Assembly (NCBI RefSeq): GCF_001577775.1
Contig: NZ_CP010835.1
Location: 744,001 to 808,000, forward strand
Reading direction: 5' to 3'
Origin: Pyrococcus kukulkanii
GTDB lineage: Archaea > Methanobacteriota_B > Thermococci > Thermococcales > Thermococcaceae
Length of the DNA stretch: 64,000 nucleotides
Positions 54,867 to 62,819 of this stretch are shown here, piece after piece. Under the pieces are notes generated by a model. It saw only the letters and a program-made list of their open reading frames with translations, was not told where the DNA came from and searched no databases. The number at the start of each line of letters is the position of its first letter. The first letter of the stretch is position 1. The translations under genes were made by a program, and so were the position numbers.

Positions 54867-57800
54867 ATGGGTAGTCTGCATCCTAAGTTTGCAATATTAA
54901 TTGTTTCTGTCATATTAGTGCTCTCAGCATTTCCAGCCAGCGCAATGTATGGCACCAAGATCATAGATGGACAACTTTTTGACTGGACCAGTTCTGATGT
55001 AGTTGCAATCGGCCTTGATAGCGGCAAAGATGGGGCAAACCTTGATAAACTATACGTCGCTTGGGATGAGAATTACCTCTACATTGCCTTAAAAACCAAC
55101 AATACTGCAAGCTGGAATGTAGCGTATGGAATCGGAATTGACATAGACCCTGGAAAGGGGACAGGGTACACGGGAGACACAGATGCTTGGGGAAGGCAAA
55201 TAAAGTTCGGAAATGGGTTTGGAATTGAGTACGAAATATACTTCTGGTGGAGTTGGGATAGTGGCATGGGGACTGACCACTTCATAGTTTGGAATGAGAG
55301 CTCATGGACAGGATACTCATCCCTTTCTAGCATAGGTGGGAGCTATTCTTACATTGGAGATACATCCACGGGACTCCAGTTTATAGAGATCAAAATACCA
55401 TGGTCGGCTCTTGGAGGTAAGCCTGAAAAGATTGGAATAATTGCATGGATAACTGGGGAAAGTGGAAGTGCCGTTGATTCCCTACCGTTTGATCCAGCCG
55501 TGAAAGATTCAGAAAATGAGTGGACCGATCAAGACACATTTACGAATCTTGCTGTTATATCTGTGGGTAGTAAAACAATAGACGGAGATCTGTCAGATTG
55601 GTCAGAAAATGAAGCTATTCTTTCACCTCCAAGCGGGCTTGAGGGTGCGGACATTGAGAAGATGTACGTTTCATGGGACGATGAATACCTCTACATTGCC
55701 TTAAAAACCAACAATACTGCAAGCTGGAATGTAGCATATGGAATCGGAATAGATGTTGATCCGGGAGAGGGAACTGGCTATACAGGAGACACAGACGCTT
55801 GGGGCAGAAAGATAAAATTTGCCAACGGTTTTGGCTTAGAGTTCGAGATATACTTCTGGTGGGGTTGGGACAGTGGAATGGGACCTCACAACTTCATAAA
55901 GTGGACAGGTAATGGATGGGAGTACAAGAGCATCAATGATATTGGGGGTAGTTACGCCTACACTGGAGATACCAATACGGGGTTGCAAACCCTTGAAATC
56001 AAAATACCATGGTCGGCCCTAGGCGGGAAGAAGTCAAAGTTTGCTATAATAGCATGGGTTGCAGGTGAGGAGGGGAGTAGCGCAGTAGATACTGCCCCAG
56101 CAGATCCTGCTGTAGGAGATTCGGAGAATGAGTGGACCGATGATGATACGTTCACTAGCCTATACTTAGAGGAATGGTTCTTGATGCCAGACTTAACGGT
56201 TAGTATAAGTGGCCCACAGGCAATTGGAATTAATAGGATAGCCGAGTACACTGTTTACGTAAAGAACGAGGGGTCACTCGATGTTAGCGACGTTAACGTT
56301 AAGGTGTACATTAATGGAACGGAGTACAAGAACTGGACAATTGATGTTAAAGCTGGAAGTGAAGTCAAATTGACTTTTAACTGGACGCCAACCCAAGAGG
56401 GAATGTATAAAATTAAAGTGATAGTGGATGAAGAGAATAAGATCCATGAGGCCAATGAGAACAACAATGAATATACATTGGTAGTAAACGTCGTTTGGGT
56501 GGGAAAGATAGAGATCGATGGAAATCCAGATGACTGGCTCAGCGTTGAATTGACAAATAACTCGTACAAGGTTACGGGAGGATTCTTCATATGGAAGGAT
56601 ATGGTTGGAGACCAGAGGCACGATAAGGATCCCTATCTCCCAGGTAAAACATCATCCCACGCAGATCTTGTAGAATTTGAAGTTACTAAGGATGATAGAT
56701 ACTTGTACTTCCTCCTTAAGTTCGACAACATGAGCAACATAAAGATCGGGGACAATGGTGCAACGTTCGTTGCTATTCCAATAGACTACAAGGAGGGCGG
56801 GAGTTACTGGTTTGCTGGAGAAATGGATACAAAGACCGTTATCCCGTGGGACGTTCAAGTTGTAGTTAACCTGGCAAGTAGTGACTTTAAGGGGGAAACC
56901 AAGGTAGTCACGAGTGTTAGTACTTCAAAAGATGGGCTCTTCTATATCGTCGATTCGGAGGGCAACATCATTCAGTGCCAAGACGCTTTGGTTGGAGTTG
57001 ATCTTGCCAAGAACGCAATTGAGATCAGGATTCCCCTTAGCTTAATAGGCGGTTCAGATGAAATGAACTTACAGCTGGCAACGGCCTTTAGCTATGGTCC
57101 TGCAGTTTGGAATTTCGGAGATCCATTTGCAAATGATGAGATAAGTGATGTCGTGGACACGATTTCAGAGGAAAGCACAGAAGATGAGCTTGCTGATAAC
57201 GTTCCAGATTATTACGTAAAGCTCAAGTTAAATACTGGGGTCGAATGGGCGAGCGTCATAAATTACAAGATCGAAAGGTTGGAAATCAAGAGAAGGGAAG
57301 CAATACAGAAGTTCCTAGAGATAAATAAGTACTATGGTATTGCGAGGTATAGAATCGAGTACGAGAAGTACAACGAATTAATAAGGAACATTAGCTCAAT
57401 GGAAATTCCTCCGGAGCTCAGGGAGAAAATCGAGAATTTAACCGCTGAAGTTCCAGAACTGGAGAAAGCGTTCCAAGAAGGAATATATGATATTAAGGCA
57501 GGAAGATACTCAATAATTTCAGCTGTAAAAATATACAGGGCGTATACTGGACTCATAAGGATAAACGAAGCTCTTGAAAGGATAATTCAGCTTATAGTAT
57601 CGAGGCAACTTGAATGGGAGAAAGAGATGGAGGAACTCAAAGGGAAATTAACAAAGACGATAGATGGTAACTTAAGCGACTGGAACGTCAAACCAATTGT
57701 AGAAGATAATGAGAACTTCGGTCAGGATGGTGCGGACTTAAAGGCCCTGTATGTTGACCACGATGATAACTTCCTGTATATAGCATTGACAACTAGGAAC

Positions 57801-58271
57801 AAGGCGTCATGGAGGATAGCTTATGGTATTGCCCTTGATTACGAGGATGGTGGTTACACAACTGGAGGGGACGCCTGGGGTAGGAATATAGACTTCGAAA
57901 GAGGCATAGATGCTCAAATCTACCTGTTCTGGAATGGAGAATTCTTCGGTAACCCAGGAACAAACAACATAACCTCAGCTAACTTGGCTATATGGAAGAA
58001 TGGAACCTGGGAGTACCTTAAGCTAGATAAGTACGCATTCTACGCCTATACTGGTGAGGATAATGGACTGCAAACCCTAGAGATAGCAATACCATGGAAA
58101 GTGCTTGGAGAGAAGCCAGAGAGGCTCTACATAGTAGCGTACATAACTGGACAGGGGGTTGGAGATTCAGCAGTTGATGCTTTACCGGATCAGCCCGCTA
58201 TACATGACAGTGACAACGAGTGGACGGACTTTGATGTCTTTACGAACTTTGCTGAGGTTGTACTTAAGTGA
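54867..58271 (+). CDS. Large secreted multidomain protein with DOMON/CBM-like repeats and a CARDB domain
   Basis: The 1134-residue protein has a signal peptide (residues 1-26, ending PASA). Domains in order: DOMON-like repeat A (about 28-225), repeat B (about 230-430, very close to A), a CARDB/Ig-like domain (about 435-545, PDLTVSISGP), a third DOMON-like domain (about 548-760), a helical coiled-coil-prone spacer (about 775-915), and a fourth DOMON-like domain (about 925-1134). Similar domains end glucodextranases and amylopullulanases and bind sugars, but no hydrolase domain is present here. There is no C-terminal anchor, so it is probably released or bound non-covalently. A TGM-like promoter element suggests sugar control. 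Confidence 0.85.
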   Translation: MGSLHPKFAILIVSVILVLSAFPASAMYGTKIIDGQLFDWTSSDVVAIGLDSGKDGANLDKLYVAWDENYLYIALKTNNTASWNVAYGIGIDIDPGKGTGYTGDTDAWGRQIKFGNGFGIEYEIYFWWSWDSGMGTDHFIVWNESSWTGYSSLSSIGGSYSYIGDTSTGLQFIEIKIPWSALGGKPEKIGIIAWITGESGSAVDSLPFDPAVKDSENEWTDQDTFTNLAVISVGSKTIDGDLSDWSENEAILSPPSGLEGADIEKMYVSWDDEYLYIALKTNNTASWNVAYGIGIDVDPGEGTGYTGDTDAWGRKIKFANGFGLEFEIYFWWGWDSGMGPHNFIKWTGNGWEYKSINDIGGSYAYTGDTNTGLQTLEIKIPWSALGGKKSKFAIIAWVAGEEGSSAVDTAPADPAVGDSENEWTDDDTFTSLYLEEWFLMPDLTVSISGPQAIGINRIAEYTVYVKNEGSLDVSDVNVKVYINGTEYKNWTIDVKAGSEVKLTFNWTPTQEGMYKIKVIVDEENKIHEANENNNEYTLVVNVVWVGKIEIDGNPDDWLSVELTNNSYKVTGGFFIWKDMVGDQRHDKDPYLPGKTSSHADLVEFEVTKDDRYLYFLLKFDNMSNIKIGDNGATFVAIPIDYKEGGSYWFAGEMDTKTVIPWDVQVVVNLASSDFKGETKVVTSVSTSKDGLFYIVDSEGNIIQCQDALVGVDLAKNAIEIRIPLSLIGGSDEMNLQLATAFSYGPAVWNFGDPFANDEISDVVDTISEESTEDELADNVPDYYVKLKLNTGVEWASVINYKIERLEIKRREAIQKFLEINKYYGIARYRIEYEKYNELIRNISSMEIPPELREKIENLTAEVPELEKAFQEGIYDIKAGRYSIISAVKIYRAYTGLIRINEALERIIQLIVSRQLEWEKEMEELKGKLTKTIDGNLSDWNVKPIVEDNENFGQDGADLKALYVDHDDNFLYIALTTRNKASWRIAYGIALDYEDGGYTTGGDAWGRNIDFERGIDAQIYLFWNGEFFGNPGTNNITSANLAIWKNGTWEYLKLDKYAFYAYTGEDNGLQTLEIAIPWKVLGEKPERLYIVAYITGQGVGDSAVDALPDQPAIHDSDNEWTDFDVFTNFAEVVLK

Positions 58272-58382
58272 ACTCTCCATATTTTACCCTTTTTCTTTTT
58301 AAACTCGGTTAGTATTTTGTTGCTTTGTAGTGGGTCGTTCCCCTTCGTTTTACGTGGTAATATGGTGAAGTGGAAACAATGC

Positions 58383-58790
58383 TCATGTCATGTCTAACAC
58401 TTTAACTTCTTTAACTTCCTTAATTTTCTCTAGCTCCTTTTTCAAGTCGTCGAACGATATATTGCTCTCGCTCATATCTACTATTGCGACTATTGCTGAC
58501 AAACCTAAGGATTCTAACTCCTCAGCCTCGTTAAATAGAATGTTTATGCCTAGCCTACCTAAGGTTCCACTAACTTTGGCAAGGACTCCTGGTTTGTCCT
58601 CCACTATGACTTCAACCTCTACAAGCTTTTTCCCAGGCAAAGCAACTCTTTCTACGTGCATTTCCTTTAAGTCCGTGTCAACTTCAACTAGGAAGTATGC
58701 TCCTTCGACGAGTCCTATCTCATAGGCGAACTCAAGCGGAATTTCAAGTTTTCCATTTTCCTTAACCTTCACTATAAAGTACTCCCTCAT
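58383..58790 (-). CDS. ACT-domain regulator with AbrB-like N-terminus
   Basis: The 135-residue protein has an N-terminal SpoVT/AbrB-like swapped-hairpin stretch (KENGKLEIPLEFAYEIGLVE) and a C-terminal ACT domain (about 60-135, VEVIVEDKPGVLAKVSGTLG). ACT domains bind amino acids, so a ligand-controlled DNA-binding role is plausible. It converges with the exoprotein gene. The 186-base space on the other side holds a C/D box sRNA. Confidence 0.75.
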   Translation of the reverse strand: MREYFIVKVKENGKLEIPLEFAYEIGLVEGAYFLVEVDTDLKEMHVERVALPGKKLVEVEVIVEDKPGVLAKVSGTLGRLGINILFNEAEELESLGLSAIVAIVDMSESNISFDDLKKELEKIKEVKEVKVLDMT

Positions 58791-58827
58791 GAGAATAGAT
58801 TTTAACCCAGGAAATAAAAAGATTCTA

Positions 58828-58883
58828 GGCGATGATGACTAGCAAGCCACCTGAATAGTGATGACGTGAACACCCCCTGAGCC
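58828..58883 (+). ncRNA. C/D box sRNA (2'-O-methylation guide)
   Basis: Box C ATGATGA is at 58832-58838, D' CTGA at 58851-58854, C' GTGATGA at 58858-58864 and D CTGA at 58877-58880. Guides of 12 bases lie upstream of D' (CTAGCAAGCCAC) and of D (CGTGAACACCCC). The ends (GGC and GCC) can pair. All four boxes match the consensus, and the spacing is exactly that of Pyrococcus sRNAs. Targets were not identified. Confidence 0.9.
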
Positions 58884-58935
58884 CCGCTCCCTTAGGGATT
58901 ATAATTCCCTGGATTACTTAGATATGTCCCAAAAT

Positions 58936-58966
58936 GTTTATAAGTGATGGATATGACACGTGTCAT
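58936..58966 (+). promoter_or_regulatory. TATA box and 14-base palindrome upstream of the DUF438 gene
   Basis: TGTTTATAAG (58936-58945) is a TATA box. ATGACACGTGTCAT (58953-58966) is a perfect palindrome 10 bases before ATG 58977, next to the ribosome site GAAGGA. It would cover the transcription start, so it is a good repressor site. The sequence is unlike known Thermococcales boxes that I recall (SurR, Phr, TGM). Confidence 0.55.
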
Positions 58967-58976
58967 GTGAAGGAAA

Positions 58977-60287
58977 ATGACAGAAGGATTGAAGAATTTT
59001 GAAGTTAAGAAGGAGAAGCTCAAAGGATTACTCCTAAAGCTTCATGAAGGGGCAGATGTGGAAGAGTTAAAAGAGGAGTTTAGGGAAATACTTGCATCAA
59101 TATCTCCTCTTGAAATACCTCTCATAGAGCAGGAGCTCGTGAAGGAAGGAATATCTGTTAAGGACATTGCAAAAATGTGTGACCTGCACGTTGAGATATT
59201 TAGAGAGGCAATAGCGGGCGCTGGTGAGTATTCTCATTTGCCTGATGGTCATCCCTTAAAGACGTTATACCTAGAGAACAGGGAGATAATGAAAGATGCT
59301 GAAATGCTTAACTTATATGCCCAAACTCTTGCCAAGACTAAAGATGAAAAGGTAAGGAGGCAGATAATTGAAGTCTTGGAGGACATCGTTGAAAACTTGA
59401 GACTTGTTGGATTCACTCACTATAGTAGGGAAGAGATGCTTCTCTTCCCCTACATAGAGAGGCTTGGTCTTACTGCAGTTGCGACTGTTCTATGGACGAA
59501 GCATGATGAGATAAGGTTCATAATAAAGAGACTTCAAGAATTCCTCGCTAAAAGGGATTACAGTAAGTTCATCAAAGATGCACAAGAAGCTTCAAGGGCA
59601 TTAATCGATATGGTCTTCAGGGAAGATAATATTCTCTATCCCACCATGGAAGCTCTCCTCGGAGAGGGTGAGTGGAAAGCCATAAGAATGCAGGAACAAG
59701 AATTCGAGTATTACAAGGTGAAGCCTAAAGAATGGGATCCCGGGGTTGAGCCAGTTTATCCTTGGCAGATTGACCCCAAACTTTCTGCAGAGAAAATATT
59801 GAGCCTACCCCGGGAAATTAAAGAGGCAATAGAGAGATATGGGTTGCAACCTGATAAGAGCGGAAACATAAAGAGACCTGGTGATATCGACCTGGGAACG
59901 GGTTACTTAAGCGTTGAGGAGCTAAAAGCTATCTTTGAGATACTTCCATTAGATATAACTTTTGTTGACAGGAGCGACAGGGTAAGGTTCTTCTCTCCTG
60001 GAGAGAGAATCTTTGCGAGGCCTTTAAATATCCTAGGAAGGCCCGTTCAGCTCTGTCATCCTCCCAAGAGTGTTCACATTGTTAACAAAATACTCAAAGC
60101 ATTCAAAGAGGGAAGGAAAGATAAGGCAGAATTTTGGCTGAGACTTGGAGACAAGTTTGTGTATATCCTATATGTTCCAGTGAGAAATGAAAAAGGTGAG
60201 TATCTAGGAACTCTTGAGATAACTATGGATGTAAAAAGGTATAAAGAGTTAGAGGGAGAGAAAAGACTGCTGGACTGGAGGGACTAA
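58977..60287 (+). CDS. DUF438/hemerythrin/PAS sensor protein
   Basis: The 436-residue protein has an N-terminal DUF438 domain (about 5-75), a hemerythrin-like four-helix domain (about 75-230; LPDGHPLKTLYLENREI, EEMLLFPYIERLG, LWTKHDEIRFIIKRL, with His/Glu ligands for a di-iron site) and a C-terminal PAS domain (about 320-425, with a CHPP motif, VQLCHPPKSV). It lacks an output domain and probably senses oxygen or a redox ligand. It is co-transcribed with the M24-like gene, two bases downstream. Confidence 0.88.
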   Translation: MTEGLKNFEVKKEKLKGLLLKLHEGADVEELKEEFREILASISPLEIPLIEQELVKEGISVKDIAKMCDLHVEIFREAIAGAGEYSHLPDGHPLKTLYLENREIMKDAEMLNLYAQTLAKTKDEKVRRQIIEVLEDIVENLRLVGFTHYSREEMLLFPYIERLGLTAVATVLWTKHDEIRFIIKRLQEFLAKRDYSKFIKDAQEASRALIDMVFREDNILYPTMEALLGEGEWKAIRMQEQEFEYYKVKPKEWDPGVEPVYPWQIDPKLSAEKILSLPREIKEAIERYGLQPDKSGNIKRPGDIDLGTGYLSVEELKAIFEILPLDITFVDRSDRVRFFSPGERIFARPLNILGRPVQLCHPPKSVHIVNKILKAFKEGRKDKAEFWLRLGDKFVYILYVPVRNEKGEYLGTLEITMDVKRYKELEGEKRLLDWRD

Positions 60288-60289
60288 AA

Positions 60290-61363
60290 ATGAATGAGGA
60301 GATATTCAGGAGGAGAGTGAGGAGATTTCAGGAGGAGCTTAGAAAAAGGGATATAGACGGGGCGGTCATAAGAACATTATCCTCCTTTATCTACTTCACT
60401 GGGACCAAGTGGCTTAGGCCTTCCCTTCTGATTCCGGCAGAGGGAGAACCTAAGGTTCTCGTAGTAAGGAACGAAGCGGAAGAATTCAAGAGAAGGAGCT
60501 GGATAGAAGACGTTGAGGAGTACCAGAAGGTTGAGGATTTAATGGCTTCAGTGGTAACTTGGATACATACCAATGGAATGGAAAGGGTAGGTCTTGAGTT
60601 TGGGTTTGAGAGAGACGCATACCTTGCGTTCCTCAAAATGTTCCAGAGACTTAATCCGACAATAGATGTAGTTGACATACTCGACGTAACGATGAGTTTA
60701 AGGATGATTAAGGATGAATGGGAGCTTGAGCAAATTAGAAAGGCTGGAAAGATAGCAAAAGCTGGAATGGAGGTTGCTGAGGAAGTTATAAAGCCGGGAA
60801 AGAGCGAGCTCGAGATAGCAGCTGAGATAATGAGGGAGCTTATGATTAGGGGTAGTGAAGATCCTAAGGTTTACGTCTCCACGACCCCTAGAGCTCATGC
60901 TGAGCCCTTCCGAGACCTGAAGGTTAAGGAGAATGGAGTTGTTACAGTGGTTATTGGTACCGATTACAACCACTATTATGCTAATATAGCCAGAACGTTC
61001 ATTATTGGGGATCCTGGGGCTAGAGTTAAAGAAGCCATGAAGGTAAAGGAGGAGGCCTATAAGCTAGCATTGGAGGAGACAAAGATTGGTGTTTCACTAA
61101 GCTCCGTTGAGAAGAAGCTGGCAGAGTTCTTTAGGGCGAGAGGATTTGCCAATGAATATATCACAGGCTATACGCATGGAGTAGGCCTGCTAATTGAAGA
61201 GTTGCCTATGCCAACGATAATAGTCCAAACTAGGGCTCAAAAAGTTCAGGAGAACATGGTCCTCAGTATAATTCACGCTCCCTTAATGTTGCCTGAGGGA
61301 AGCATAAAGCACGAGGATACATACATAGTGAAGAGGGAAAGGTTGGAGAAAATAACCAAGTAA
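60290..61363 (+). CDS. M24 (prolidase-like) protein with most metal ligands replaced
   Basis: The 357-residue protein has the prolidase fold: a creatinase-N domain (about 1-130) and a pita-bread domain (about 140-350). Compared with P. furiosus prolidase, the first metal Asp aligns with V221, the second Asp with N232 and the TIEPG Glu with I328. H296 (YTHGVGL) and the last Glu (E342, KHEDT) remain. With three of five ligands changed it is unlikely to be a normal Co/Zn/Mn peptidase. It starts two bases after the DUF438 stop, so the two proteins may act together. Confidence 0.8.
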   Translation: MNEEIFRRRVRRFQEELRKRDIDGAVIRTLSSFIYFTGTKWLRPSLLIPAEGEPKVLVVRNEAEEFKRRSWIEDVEEYQKVEDLMASVVTWIHTNGMERVGLEFGFERDAYLAFLKMFQRLNPTIDVVDILDVTMSLRMIKDEWELEQIRKAGKIAKAGMEVAEEVIKPGKSELEIAAEIMRELMIRGSEDPKVYVSTTPRAHAEPFRDLKVKENGVVTVVIGTDYNHYYANIARTFIIGDPGARVKEAMKVKEEAYKLALEETKIGVSLSSVEKKLAEFFRARGFANEYITGYTHGVGLLIEELPMPTIIVQTRAQKVQENMVLSIIHAPLMLPEGSIKHEDTYIVKRERLEKITK

Positions 61364-61499
61364 ATATTTTTTTCTCTATCTTCTTTTGGTTCTGGGAGGA
61401 CTTTATTTTCTGTTCTAAACCTATTGTCGCATTGGAAGTCTACAAACTCTTGGGGGTTTAGTTTTGGAAGTTCATCATGGGAGCATGAATCAGCTAAAA

Positions 61500-61544
61500 C
61501 TTTTTATATAATTCCATCAAGAATGATTCTCATGAGAATCATTC
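61500..61544 (+). promoter_or_regulatory. TATA box and 24-base perfect palindrome over the start of the 61523 ATPase
   Basis: TTTTTATATAA (61500-61511) is a TATA box. The palindrome at 61521-61544 has the half-site GAATGATTCTCA and is perfect over all 24 bases. It contains both candidate start codons (ATG 61523 and ATG 61532). This places a dimeric binding site directly on the transcription and translation start, the strongest operator-like signal in the window. Confidence 0.75.
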
Positions 61545-62779
61545 CTAGAAGAATTGAAGTGGAAAAAGTGAGATCCCCTGGGTGGAAGATGATATACGGG
61601 CGGAGAAAGACTGGAAAAACGTTCTTAGTTGAGAAATTCACGAAATGGGACAAGTTTTATTTTGTAAAAAGAGATGGTAGTATTTTTGACAAACAAACTG
61701 CAACTTCCATGACTTATCGGGAATTCATCAGTGGCTTACTTCAGGATTTAAGGGAAAGCAGAAGGGTCGTTATAGATGAATTTCACAGACTGCCAGACGA
61801 GTTTCTGGACTTTCTCCATGCATATTCCGGTACTGGAGACCTTATACTGATAACGTCAACACTCTGGCTTGCAACTAGGCTCATTGCTCGGAGAGAAAGT
61901 CCTCTCCTCGGAATAGCAGAGCCAATTAAAGTTGGCTTAATTGATGAGAGGGAATTGCTTGTTGAACTCGAAAAGGAGGTTAACGGAAAAGAATTGATAG
62001 AGGCGGCAACGTACTTAAGGGAGCCTATTTTAGTCCCGATATACAGGCCGCCATTGAGGAGATTCCTTGCAGAGTACTTGGCAAGTTCTGGGGCTATAGT
62101 TGAAGAAATCGTCGGAGAAGCTTTCAGGGAAGAGGAAGTTACCATGTCTAGGGTGTATTTAGCTATTCTTTCTGCTGTAGCAGACGGAATGCAGAAGAGT
62201 GGAGAAATAACAAGCGTTTTAATGAATAAGGGGCTAATAGAGTCGCCCTCTGCAGTTCAGAAATATTTGAAAATCCTTACGGCCATGGGATTTCTTGAAA
62301 AAATTCCCATATATGGAAAGAAAAGGTTTAGGTACAGAATATCTTCCCCCTTGTTAGATCTTCACTTTTACCTAGAGGAAAAGTACTCTTACACGGAGCT
62401 TGAGACACCAGTAGAGTTTATAGTCAAGGTTATTGAGATGAAGCTGCCCCTTCACGTTCAGTACTTCGTGGAGAACCTGCTAAGCAAAGTGTACGGGCTA
62501 AGAAAAACAAAAATCGAAGAGCCGAAACTTGAAGTTGACATAGCCCTCCTAAGGTTCAGTCGGCTCGAAATTGTCGGTGAGGTAAAGTGGAAGTCAAGAG
62601 TTAAGGAGGAAGAAATTAGAAAAATAGAAGAAAAACTCCAGAAATTTAAATGCAGGAAAGTATTATTCGTTCCATCCTTGGATGTTCTGGAGAGAGAACC
62701 TAAGAACGTTGAAGTGCTAACACCAGAAGATCTTGTAAGGCTCGCTAGGAAAAGCTTGCCACCTATGGTGAATAGATAA
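61532..62779 (+). CDS. Archaeal AAA ATPase with DUF234-like C-terminus
   Basis: The protein of about 415 residues has Walker A MIYGRRKTGKTFLVEKF, Walker B RRVVIDEFHRLPDEFL and a sensor ILITSTLWLATRLI. A winged helix (about 250-310, SAVQKYLKILTAMGFLEKIP) and a nuclease-like DUF234 region (VDIALLRFSRLEIVGEVKWK) follow. The family is widespread in archaea without known function. An upstream in-frame ATG at 61424 precedes the TATA box and is rejected. ATG 61532 or 61523 inside the palindrome is the start, which suggests a leaderless mRNA and autoregulation. Confidence 0.8.
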   Translation: MRIIPRRIEVEKVRSPGWKMIYGRRKTGKTFLVEKFTKWDKFYFVKRDGSIFDKQTATSMTYREFISGLLQDLRESRRVVIDEFHRLPDEFLDFLHAYSGTGDLILITSTLWLATRLIARRESPLLGIAEPIKVGLIDERELLVELEKEVNGKELIEAATYLREPILVPIYRPPLRRFLAEYLASSGAIVEEIVGEAFREEEVTMSRVYLAILSAVADGMQKSGEITSVLMNKGLIESPSAVQKYLKILTAMGFLEKIPIYGKKRFRYRISSPLLDLHFYLEEKYSYTELETPVEFIVKVIEMKLPLHVQYFVENLLSKVYGLRKTKIEEPKLEVDIALLRFSRLEIVGEVKWKSRVKEEEIRKIEEKLQKFKCRKVLFVPSLDVLEREPKNVEVLTPEDLVRLARKSLPPMVNR

Positions 62780-62819
62780 ACTTTCTTAAACCTCCTTCCA
62801 ATAATTTTACGGTGGTGAA

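Noticed and set aside
55074-55735. 50-base repeat as a possible mobile element end
   Set aside because: It lies in frame inside two homologous protein domains, so domain duplication explains it.
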